Shown here piece after piece: positions 53,767-62,100 of a DNA stretch of 64,000 bases. The translations under genes were made by a program, and so were the position numbers. The first letter of the stretch is position 1, and each line of letters begins with the position of its first letter. This DNA comes from Streptomyces sp. NBC_01268. GTDB taxonomy: Bacteria > Actinomycetota > Actinomycetes > Streptomycetales > Streptomycetaceae. The notes under the pieces were generated by a model, which worked only from the letters and a program-made list of their open reading frames with translations, had not been told where the DNA came from and did no database searches. Location: assembly GCF_036240795.1 (NCBI RefSeq), contig NZ_CP108454.1, forward strand, positions 7,376,001-7,440,000. Reading direction: 5' to 3'.

Positions 53767-54444
53767 CTACAGGCTGAGCGCGTCCTCGGAGTTGTCCATC
53801 CAGGCCGTCACCGAGTTCTTGTCGGGGGAGACGTACAGGCCGGGCGTCGAGGCCTTGAGGGGCTTCTGCGTCAGGTCCGACTCGGTGTCCATGGTCATCG
53901 CGATCGAGCCGACCGTCGAGCCCTTGCCGTCGTGCGGACCGCCCATGAGCCCCGCGTAGGCGGACGTGCCGGGCTCCAGACGGAGGGAGTCCTCCAGGGA
54001 CGGGGCCGTGCCCCGCTGGACGGCGGTCCCGTCCAGGGCGCCGAAGGTCACGATCGGGTGGCCGAGGACCCGGCAGGGCTTGGCGGTCTTGTTGGTGACC
54101 TTCAGCAGGTAGCTGCCGGTCGTCGGCTCGGCCAGGCTCGCCGAGAACGTCACGTCGAACGTGCTGCACGGGAAGACGTCGTAGTCCGGGTCGGTCGTCG
54201 GCTTCGGCTTCGCCGTCTTCGTCGGCGCGGCGGTCTTGGTGGGGGCCGCCGTCTTCGGCGGCGTGGCGGTGGCCGTCGGGGCCCCGCCGTCCGAGGGCGC
54301 CCCGGTCGTCGTGGGGGTCGCGGGCGCCGTCGACGCCGACGGGCCCGCACCCGCGGCGTCGTCGCCGGAAGGCCCGCAGGCCGTCAGGACGAGCGCGGCG
54401 GACGCGGCGGCGGCGACGAGGGTGGCTCTGCGGATCGTGCTCAT
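53767..54444 (-). CDS. DUF4232-type lipoprotein
   Basis: 225 residues from ATG at 54444. A lipoprotein signal with Cys23 (ALVLTAC) leads into a Thr/Ala/Pro/Lys-rich linker with KTAAPT repeats (about residues 60-85). The C-terminal domain (SLAEPTTGSYLLKVTNKTAKPCRVLGHPIVTF, ending KNSVTAWMD) has the beta-rich pattern of DUF4232, common in extracytoplasmic streptomycete proteins. Function unknown. It is divergent from the VOC gene. Confidence 0.8.
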   Translation of the reverse strand: MSTIRRATLVAAAASAALVLTACGPSGDDAAGAGPSASTAPATPTTTGAPSDGGAPTATATPPKTAAPTKTAAPTKTAKPKPTTDPDYDVFPCSTFDVTFSASLAEPTTGSYLLKVTNKTAKPCRVLGHPIVTFGALDGTAVQRGTAPSLEDSLRLEPGTSAYAGLMGGPHDGKGSTVGSIAMTMDTESDLTQKPLKASTPGLYVSPDKNSVTAWMDNSEDALSL

Positions 54445-54643
54445 GGTGGTCTGCCCCCGAGGTGAGAAAGCGCGTCGTGCGCTCGACTGCACCGAGCATC
54501 CCGCGCAACCTTCACGATTCGGTGACGACGGCTTCTCGACTCCACCACAGCGCGCCCACCGGCCGTGTCCCCGGCTCGCGGGCCGCCCGCTTGATAGACA
54601 GATGACGCATCGACACCATCCCGCACACGACCGGAGAGCACCC

Positions 54644-55033
54644 ATGCGGATCCACCTGACCAGCGTCTTCGTCGACGACCAGGACAAGGCCCTGCGCTTC
54701 TACACCGACGTGCTGGGCTTCGTGAAGAAGACCGAGGTCCCCGTCGGCGAGGACCGCTGGCTGACCGTCGTCTCGCCCGAGGCCCCCGACGGCACCGAAC
54801 TGCTCCTGGAGCCGGACCGCCACCGGGCCGTCGGGCCGTACAAGCGGGCCCTCGTGGAGGACGGCATCCCGGCCGCCGCGTTCGCCGTGGACGACGTGCC
54901 GGCCGAGTACGAGCGGCTGCGGGCGCTCGGCGTGCGGTTCACCCAGGAGCCGGTGGAGATGGGGCCGGTGACGATCGCCGTGTTCGACGACACCTGCGGC
55001 AATCTCCTGCAGATCGTTCACAGTGAGTCGTGA
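54644..55033 (+). CDS. VOC/glyoxalase-family protein
   Basis: 129 residues from ATG at 54644 with GGAGAG upstream. The two beta-alpha-beta modules of the vicinal-oxygen-chelate fold are clear (SVFVDDQDKALRFYTDVLGFV; FAVDDVPAEYERLRALGVRFT...FDDTCGNLLQIVH). Metal ligands are only partly evident, so it may be a binding protein, resistance protein or lactoylglutathione-lyase-like enzyme. Followed by a tiny secreted-peptide gene 30 bases on. Confidence 0.88.
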   Translation: MRIHLTSVFVDDQDKALRFYTDVLGFVKKTEVPVGEDRWLTVVSPEAPDGTELLLEPDRHRAVGPYKRALVEDGIPAAAFAVDDVPAEYERLRALGVRFTQEPVEMGPVTIAVFDDTCGNLLQIVHSES

Positions 55034-55063
55034 CCGAAACGGTACAAAGATCGTTTACCGGTC

Positions 55064-55252
55064 GTGAATCTCACCGTGCGTTCCCTGACCGCCCTCGCGC
55101 TCGCGGGCGTCGCCCTCGGCGCCGTCGCCGGCGCCGCGCAGGCCGACACCCCGCGCCACGCGCCGGGCACCGCCACCACGCTCACCCACGACGTGGACGT
55201 GCCCGACATCGACCTGGACGACATCGAGCTGCTGAACCTGCTCGGCGGCTGA
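55064..55252 (+). CDS. Small secreted acidic peptide
   Basis: 62 residues from GTG at 55064. A signal peptide (LTALALAGVALGAVAGAAQA) ends near residue 27, leaving a mature peptide of about 35 residues: TPRHAPGTATTLTHDVD followed by DVPDIDLDDIELLNLLGG. The tail is strongly acidic with a Leu-rich end and no cysteine. No strong ribosome site is seen, so the start is less certain. Role unknown; a signalling or surface peptide is possible. Confidence 0.55.
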   Translation: MNLTVRSLTALALAGVALGAVAGAAQADTPRHAPGTATTLTHDVDVPDIDLDDIELLNLLGG

Positions 55253-55306
55253 ACCGCACACCCCCCACCACACCAGCTGAGCACCCACAAGAACTGAGGA
55301 GGTCCG

Positions 55307-55903
55307 ATGGCGGGCCGAGCGCTGATCGTCGTCGATGTGCAGAAGGACTTCTGCGAAGGAGGGAAGGTCCCCGTCCCGGGCGGTGCCGAACAGGCCCGCG
55401 CGATCCGGGACTTCGTCAAGCAGCAGGCCGGTGACGGCTACGTGCGGGTGGTCGCCACCCGCGACCACCACATCGACCCCGGCGACCACTTCTCCGACGA
55501 CCCAGACTTCGAGAACTCCTTCCCCGAGCACTGCCTGGCCGGCAGCGACGGCGCCGAATTCCACCCGGACTTCGAGCCCGTCGTGACCTCCGGCGCGGTC
55601 GACGAGGTCTTCTTCAAGGGCGCCCACTCGGCCTCGAAGAGCGGCTTCGAGGGCTTGACCGCCGGCGGCGAAGCCCTCGGCGACTGGCTGCGCGCCCAGG
55701 GTGTCGACACCGTGGACGTGGTCGGCCTCACCACCGACCACTGTGTGAAGGCGACCGCCCTCGGCGGGGTGCGCGACGGCTTCGGCGTGCGCGTCCTGCT
55801 CGACCACACGACGGGCGTCGCCCACGACAGCACCGCCCGGGCCCTGGACGAGATGCGGCTCGCGGGCGTGGAGCTGACCGGCACGCCGGTCGTACAGGCC
55901 TGA
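55307..55903 (+). CDS. pncA: Nicotinamidase (PncA-like)
   Basis: 198 residues from ATG at 55307 behind GAGGAGGTCC. Catalytic triad Asp10 (IVVDVQKDF), Lys104 (VFFKGAHS) and Cys146 (TTDHCVKATA), and the metal-binding region TRDHHIDPGDHF, fit the PncA type of isochorismatase fold. It hydrolyses nicotinamide to nicotinate in NAD salvage. It could be read together with the small secreted peptide 54 bases upstream. Confidence 0.93.
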   Translation: MAGRALIVVDVQKDFCEGGKVPVPGGAEQARAIRDFVKQQAGDGYVRVVATRDHHIDPGDHFSDDPDFENSFPEHCLAGSDGAEFHPDFEPVVTSGAVDEVFFKGAHSASKSGFEGLTAGGEALGDWLRAQGVDTVDVVGLTTDHCVKATALGGVRDGFGVRVLLDHTTGVAHDSTARALDEMRLAGVELTGTPVVQA

Positions 55904-56387
55904 CGGCGCCCCGAGGCCGGGCCCCGGCCCGGCTGTCCCCCTCGGGCGCCCTCCCCGCAGCCCTTCCCGCAACCCTTCTCGACCCTCCCGGTCGTCCGGC
56001 CTGGCCCGCTGTCCCGGTCGTCCCGCCCGGCCCGCTGCCGGCCGTCGTCCCCGGCCTTCCTCCCTGCCTGCCTGTCTTCCTCCCTCCGGTCGTCCTGCCC
56101 GGTGGTTCTCCCCGGCGGTCCCTCCCGGTCCTCGCTCTTCGGCCCTCCGGCCTTACGCCGGACGGCCGAACCGCTGATCGTTTCTGCGGAGAACCGGCCC
56201 CTCCGTCGGAGTGAGCGGGATCCCGCCCGGGATGCACCGGCGCCCGCGCGGCCCGCGCCGGCGCCGACACCCGGCCGGATCCACTTCGTCGCACGCTAGG
56301 GAGCGGCCCGCCCGTGACCTAGCGTGGAGCCGAAAGCGCAGGACAAGGACCGCAGAACAAGGACCGTAGAACAAGGGGGTGTTCGAG
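55904..56387. other. 484-bp gene-free pyrimidine-rich interval
   Basis: No credible gene. Bases 55930-56150 are strongly C/T-rich on the plus strand with degenerate copies of CCGGTCGTCC and CTTCCTCCCT. The last part holds the AraC gene's upstream region with repeats of ACAAGGACCG (about 56340-56370). No clear terminator hairpin after pncA was found. Confidence 0.5.
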
Positions 56388-57419
56388 ATGTGGGCGACGA
56401 TGAGCTCCGCGGCCGTACCGGCCGGCGACCGGTTCGAGTGGTTCTCCGATCTCGTCACGCGGGAACTGGCACCGCTGGCGATCAGGCGCGAACGGGGCGG
56501 CACCTTCCAAGGTGACGCCTCGGTGCTGGACCTGGGCCGCGTACAGGTGACGGCCTACTCGTACACCCCCCTGCGCTCCCGCCGGACGCCCGCGCACATC
56601 CGGCAGAGCGACCCCGAGCAGTACCACCTCGCCCTCCTCACCCGCGGCACCACCTGGTTCTCCCAACACCGCAGCGAAACCACCCAGTCCGTCGGCGAGA
56701 TGGTGCTGTGGGACAGCTCCCGCCCCTTCGAGTCGGGCACCGCAGAGGGCACCGAGCCGATCGGCGCGGTCGTGCTCCAAGTGCCCAAACAGGCCCTGCC
56801 GTTCCGACCCGAACGGGTCGACCGGATGCTCGCCCGCTCCTTCACCGGCGACAGCGGCATGGGCGCCGTCCTGGCCGGCTTCCTGCGGACGCTCACCGCC
56901 CACGGAACCGACTGCGCGCCGCACGAACGCAGCCGCCTCGAACAGGTCACCATCGACCTCTTCTCCGCCTGTCTGGCCACCCGCCTCGACCTCTGCGAGC
57001 AACTCCCCGGCGAGGCCCGTGCCGCGGCGCTGCTCGCGCGCATCGACGCCTTCATCGACCACAACCTCGGCGACACGGAACTGACCCCCGGCACCGTCGC
57101 GGCCCACCACCACATCTCCGTGCGCCGGCTCCACCAGCTCTTCGCCGGCCAGGAGGAGACCGTCGCCGCCACCATCCGGCGCCGGCGGCTCGAACGGTGC
57201 AGGGCCGACCTGGCCCGGCCCGAACTCCTCGGCCACCCCGTCCACGCGATCGCCGCCCGCTGGGGCTACCCCAACGCCCCCGTGTTCAGCCGGGCCTTCC
57301 GCGCGGCCTACGGGACAAGCCCCACGGACTTCCGCGACCAGGCCGTTCAGCGCTGGCGTGCGCGCAGTGTCAAGGGAGCGTGCGCGCGAGAGCAAGGCCC
57401 CGACAGCCCCCGGTCCTAA
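56388..57419 (+). CDS. AraC family transcriptional regulator
   Basis: 343 residues from ATG at 56388; AAGGGGG lies 8 bases upstream, which favours this over GTG at 56379. The N-terminal half matches the AraC-binding-like domain (FEWFSDLVTRELAPLAIR; YHLALLTRGTTWFSQHR; GEMVLWDSSRPFE). The C-terminal 100 residues carry two helix-turn-helix motifs (VAAHHHISVRRLHQLFAG; IAARWGYPNAPVFSRAFRAAYGTSPTDFR). Local targets may be the epimerase and MBL-fold genes that follow on the same strand 72 bases away. Confidence 0.92.
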   Translation: MWATMSSAAVPAGDRFEWFSDLVTRELAPLAIRRERGGTFQGDASVLDLGRVQVTAYSYTPLRSRRTPAHIRQSDPEQYHLALLTRGTTWFSQHRSETTQSVGEMVLWDSSRPFESGTAEGTEPIGAVVLQVPKQALPFRPERVDRMLARSFTGDSGMGAVLAGFLRTLTAHGTDCAPHERSRLEQVTIDLFSACLATRLDLCEQLPGEARAAALLARIDAFIDHNLGDTELTPGTVAAHHHISVRRLHQLFAGQEETVAATIRRRRLERCRADLARPELLGHPVHAIAARWGYPNAPVFSRAFRAAYGTSPTDFRDQAVQRWRARSVKGACAREQGPDSPRS

Positions 57420-57491
57420 CCTCGTTACGCACGGTCGCGGCGCGCATCCCCAGCGGCGGTCGGAGACCGTACGCGAGCGAAGGGAAACACC

Positions 57492-58364
57492 GTGAGGGTC
57501 CTCGTCCTGGGCGCCACCGGCTACATCGGTTCCGCCGTCGTCGAGCGGCTGGCACACGCCGGACACGACGTGATCCGGCTGGTCAAGGACGCGGGCCGGG
57601 TCGCGCCGGACGTCGCGGCCCGGGTCGGCGACCTGGCCGACCCCGCGTCGCTGGCCGCGGCGGTCACGGACGAGATCGACGCCGTCCTGCACATCGCGGC
57701 TCCCACCGGCGACGAGGCCGTGGACACCGCCGCCGTGCACGGCCTGCTGCGACGACTGCGCGGCACCGGACGGGCGTTCGTCTACACCAGCGGCGTCTGG
57801 GTGCTCGGCGCCACCGGCGACAGACCCGCCGACGAGGAGACGCCCACCGACCCCATCGGCATCGTCGGCTACCGCCCGCGCATCGAGCGGCAGGTACTCG
57901 ACGCTGCCGACGACGACGTGCGGACCGTGGTGATCCGGCCCGGCATCGTCTACGGCAACGGCGGCGGCATACCCGGACTGATGACGGACTGGGCCCGGGA
58001 GCACGGCATCGGCCGCTACGTCGGCCCGGTCGACACCCGATGGCCCATGGTGCACGTCGACGACCTCGCCGCGCTCTACGTCCTGGCCCTCACCCGGGCC
58101 GAGGAGGGCACCCTGCTCCACGGCGTCGCCCACGAGTCCGTCCCGGTGGCCGCGCTCGCCGCCGCGGCCGACCTCTCCGCCGGCGGACCCGGGCGCGCCG
58201 AGCCCTGGCCCCAGGAGCCGGCCGCCCAGCTCCTGGGCGCGCCCTTCGCCGAGGCCCTGGCCCTGAACCAGGTCGTCTCCGGCCGCCGCGCCGTCGACGA
58301 GCTGGGCTGGCAGCCGAACCGGCCGTACCCCCTCACCGACCTGACCGGAGCCACCCGTGCCTGA
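57492..58364 (+). CDS. NAD-dependent epimerase/dehydratase family protein
   Basis: 290 residues from GTG at 57492. The NAD-binding start is VLVLGATGYIGSAVVERLAHAGHDV; it also has VLHIAAPTGDEAVDTAAVHGLL, FVYTSGVWVLG and VIRPGIVYGNGGG. The catalytic Tyr/Lys pair is not obvious (YRPRIERQVL), so it belongs to extended or atypical SDR relatives. The stop overlaps the MBL-fold gene by 8 bases, so the two act in one operon, perhaps in one catabolic or tailoring step. Confidence 0.86.
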   Translation: MRVLVLGATGYIGSAVVERLAHAGHDVIRLVKDAGRVAPDVAARVGDLADPASLAAAVTDEIDAVLHIAAPTGDEAVDTAAVHGLLRRLRGTGRAFVYTSGVWVLGATGDRPADEETPTDPIGIVGYRPRIERQVLDAADDDVRTVVIRPGIVYGNGGGIPGLMTDWAREHGIGRYVGPVDTRWPMVHVDDLAALYVLALTRAEEGTLLHGVAHESVPVAALAAAADLSAGGPGRAEPWPQEPAAQLLGAPFAEALALNQVVSGRRAVDELGWQPNRPYPLTDLTGATRA

Positions 58365-59181
58365 CACCGACGCCGCCACCCTGCCCATCTGCCGCGCCTG
58401 CGGCACCCAGTACGGCGCCCCGCGCCAGGACTGCCCCGTCTGCCTCGACGAGCGGCAGTACGTCGGAGCCCAGGGCCAGCAGTGGACCTCGCGCGCCGCC
58501 CTGCGCGCCGACGGCCACCGGGGCCGCTTCGAGGAGGAGGGCCCCGGCGTCCTGGGCATCGGCGCCACGCCCGCCATCGCCATCGGCCAGCGCGCCCTGC
58601 TCCTGCGCACCGACTCCGGCAACGTCCTCTGGGACTGCGTCCCCCACCTGGACGACGAGATCATCGAGCGGATCCGCGCCCTCGGCGGCATCTCGAAGAT
58701 CGCCGTCAGCCACCCCCACTTCTACTCCGCCATGGTCGACTGGGCCCACGCCTTCGACGCCCCGGTCTACCTCCACGAGGCCGACCGCGAGTGGGTCGGC
58801 CGCCCGGACCCCGCCCTCCACTTCTGGAGCGGCCGCACCCACCGGCTGGCCGACGACCTCGTCCTGATCAACCCGGGCATCCACTTCCCCGGCAGTGCCG
58901 TCCTCCACTGGTCCGCCGGCGAGGGCGCCCTGTTCACCGGCGACGTCGTCCACGTCTGCCCGGACCTGCGCTGGGTCACCGTCATGCACAGCTTCGCCAA
59001 CCACATCCCCGAACGCCCCCACGCCGTCCGCGCCGCGGCCGACCTCCTCGCCGGGTACCGCTTCGACCGCATCTACGGCGCCTGGTGGCAGCGCGTCGTC
59101 CCCACCGGCGGCAACGAGGTCCTGGAGCGCTCGGTCGAGCGCTACCTGCGCTTCGAGGAGGGAAGCCCGCAGGGGGCGTGA
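58357..59181 (+). CDS. MBL-fold metallo-hydrolase with N-terminal zinc knuckle
   Basis: 274 residues from GTG at 58357. An N-terminal knuckle CRACGTQYGAPRQDCPVC (about residues 11-28) precedes a metallo-beta-lactamase fold. The HxH part of the metal motif is SHPHFYSAMVDW, shortened compared with HxHxDH; further ligands are in LHWSAGEGALFTGDVVH and SFANHIPE. Such proteins are hydrolases of unknown substrate. The overlap with the epimerase gene implies joint expression. Confidence 0.85.
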   Translation: MPDTDAATLPICRACGTQYGAPRQDCPVCLDERQYVGAQGQQWTSRAALRADGHRGRFEEEGPGVLGIGATPAIAIGQRALLLRTDSGNVLWDCVPHLDDEIIERIRALGGISKIAVSHPHFYSAMVDWAHAFDAPVYLHEADREWVGRPDPALHFWSGRTHRLADDLVLINPGIHFPGSAVLHWSAGEGALFTGDVVHVCPDLRWVTVMHSFANHIPERPHAVRAAADLLAGYRFDRIYGAWWQRVVPTGGNEVLERSVERYLRFEEGSPQGA

Positions 59182-59193
59182 CGGCGGGGAGCG

Positions 59194-62100
59194 TCAGGAC
59201 GAGGCCGCCGCGGCGTCGAGGAGCCCCCGCAGCTCCTCGGCCTCGGCGGCACCCCGCGCCTCGAAGACGGCCAACGCCTCCTGCCAGCAGACACGGGCCC
59301 GGTCGTTGTGGTCCAGTGCCTGCAGGGCCCGGCCGAGGAGGGTCAGGACGGTGCCCCGTCGCCAGTCGCCGCCGGACCTGGCGAGCTGCCCCAGAGCCTC
59401 CTCGGCGTACGCGGCGGACTCCCCGGGGCGCCCCGCCGCGAGCTCGGTCTCGGCGAGCCGGAACGACGTCATGCCCTCCCACACCAGTTGGCGATGGATG
59501 CGGAAGACGCCTCTCGCCTCGTGGAAGACGTCCCTCGCCTCGTCGTACCGCCCCGCCGCGGTGAGCGCGAGGCCGCGTGCGTAGCGGGCGCCGGCGCCGC
59601 GCACCGACCGGCCCGCGTCATCGAGGACGGCGATGGCCTGCTCGGTCATGGACAGCGCAGCGGAGACGTCTCGCGCTGCCAGCCGCACCCGGGAGAGATC
59701 GGACAGGGCCCCGGCCTCGCCCGGCCGGTCGCCGTCGTTCCGGAACGCTTCGACGGCCCGGGAGAGGTGCGCCTCGGCCTCTTCGAGCCGGTTCCGGTTC
59801 TGGGCTACCCGCCCGCGGAGCTGCGCGGTGCGACTCGGGACGGCGAGGTCAGGGGGCGTCCCCGGTCGGACCCTGTCCGCCCACTCCGCGGCCCGGTCGA
59901 ACCGTCCCAGGGTCGCCTCGGCCTCGGCCAGGACGAGGGCGGACCTGCCCGCCGTCCGGGCGTCGCCCAGGGCGTCCGCGGCCTCGTTCAGGGCCGTTGC
60001 CACGGCCGCGTACCGAGCGGAGTGGGAGCCGGATTCACTGAGGTCCCGCACCAGCCACAGGAGATCCACGGCCCGGGGCAGGCTGCCGGGAGAGGTGGAC
60101 TGCAGCGCGCAGTCCAGCAGGCAGCCGGCCTCGGCGTACAGCCATTCCAGGGCGCCGTGCGAGTCGGTGAAGGACAGGCCTTCCTGCTCCACCCGTGCCA
60201 CGTGGTCGACGAGACGGTCGCCGGGTCGCTCCAGGGCGTACACCCGGGAGGCCGTGGCCAGGTAGAAGTCGAGGAGGCGGGAGAGGGCCAGTCCCGGTTC
60301 GGTGGGGGGCTGTTCGTCGCGCTCGGCGCACGCGCGTGCGTAGAGCCGTACGAGGTCGTGGTAGCGGTAGCGGCCCGGCGCGGCGGACTCGAGGAAGGAG
60401 GTGTCGACGAGGGCCTCCAGCAACTCCTCGGCGTCGGCAACCGGCAGGTCCAGGACAGTGGCGGCGGCGGCCAGCGAGATGTCGGGCCCGTCGGCGAGGC
60501 CGAGCAGCCGGAAGGCCCGGGCCTGGGCGGGCTCCAACTGTCCGTAGCCGAGCTCGAAGGTGGCCTTCACGGCCAGGTCGCCGGCCCGGAGCTCGTCGAG
60601 CCTGCGCCGCTCGTCGGCCAGCTTGGCGGCGAGCACGGAGACCGTCCAGGTGCGGCGGGCGGCCAGCCGGGAGGCGGCGATGCGGATGGCCAGCGGCAGG
60701 AAGCCGCAGGCGACGACGGTGTCGAGGGCGGCCTCGCGCTCGGACTGGACGCGCTCGGTGCCGACGATCCGGGTGAAGAGCTGGAGCGCCTCCTCGGGGG
60801 ACATCACCTCCAGGTCCACCAGGCGGGCCCCTTCCAGGTCCACCATGCGTGCTCGCCCGGTCACGAGTGTGGCGCAGCCGGGCGTGCCGGGCAGCAGCGG
60901 CCGGACCTGGGCGGCGTCCAGCGCGTTGTCGAGGACCACGAGGATCCGCCGGCCGTCGAGCGCGGCACGGAAGCGGGCCGAGAGCTCGGTCGAGGAGGCG
61001 GTGAGCTCGGACTCGGGGGTCCCGAGTGCTCTGAGGAACGAGCCGAGCACGGCACGCGGGTCGAGGCGGCGGGCTCCGAAGTCCTGGAGGTCCGCGTACA
61101 GCTGCCCGTCGGGGAAGTGCGGGCGGACGGAGTGGGCCACGTGCACGGCGAGGGTGGTCTTTCCGACGCCGCCGATGCCGGCCAGGGCGCAGACCGCGTC
61201 GCCCGTCCCGTCGGTCAGGTGCTCGCTCAACTCCTGTACCAGCCGGGCGCGGCCGGTGAAGTCCCGAACCGTCGCCGGGAGCATGGCCGGCCGAACGGGC
61301 CGGGCCGGCCCCTCGGCGTCGGGGTCGGGGTCGGGGTCGGGCGGATCACCGAGGAGGCCGGGGTCGGCCTGGAGGATGCGCTGCTGGAGCCTGGAGAGTT
61401 CGGGGTTGGGGTCGACGCCGAGTTCGTCGGCGAGGAGGCGGCGGGTGTCGGCGTACACGGCGAGGGCCTCGGCCTGGCGGCCGGAGCGGTAGAGCGCGAG
61501 CATGAGGAGTTCGCGCAGGCGCTCGCGCAGCGGGTGCGCGGCGGTGAGCGCGGTCAGCTCGGAGACGGCCTCGGCGTGGGCGCCGACCTCCAGGTCCAGG
61601 TCGAGCCGGGTCTCCAGGAGTTGGAGCCGCCAGTCCTCCAGCTGGGTGCGCCGGCTCTCGGCGTACGGCCCGGGCACGGTGTCCAGGGTCTCGCCCTCCC
61701 AGAGGTCGAGGGCCTGCGTGAGCAGGTCGCGTGCCAGCAGCCGGTCGCCCGCGCTCCTGGCGCGGTCGGAGGCCCCTTCGAGGTCCCTTGCCACGCCGAG
61801 GTCGAGAGCGTCGGGTGCGACGCGCAGGGCGTAGCCGCCGGAGTCGCTGACGAGGACGCCGGGGTCGAGGATCTTGCGTAGCCGCACGGCGTACGTACGG
61901 ACCGCCGCCAGCGCCTGGGAGGGGGGATCCTCGCCCCAGATGGCGTCGATCAGCTCGCCGACGGTGGCGGTCCGCCCGTCCCGCAACAACAGGGCGACGA
62001 GCAAAGCCCGTTGCTGCGGGGAGCCGACGGGCAGCGGGTCGCCTCCCCGCCACGCCTGCACGGGGCCCAGCACACGGAAGCGGACGCCCTCCGTGGGAGG

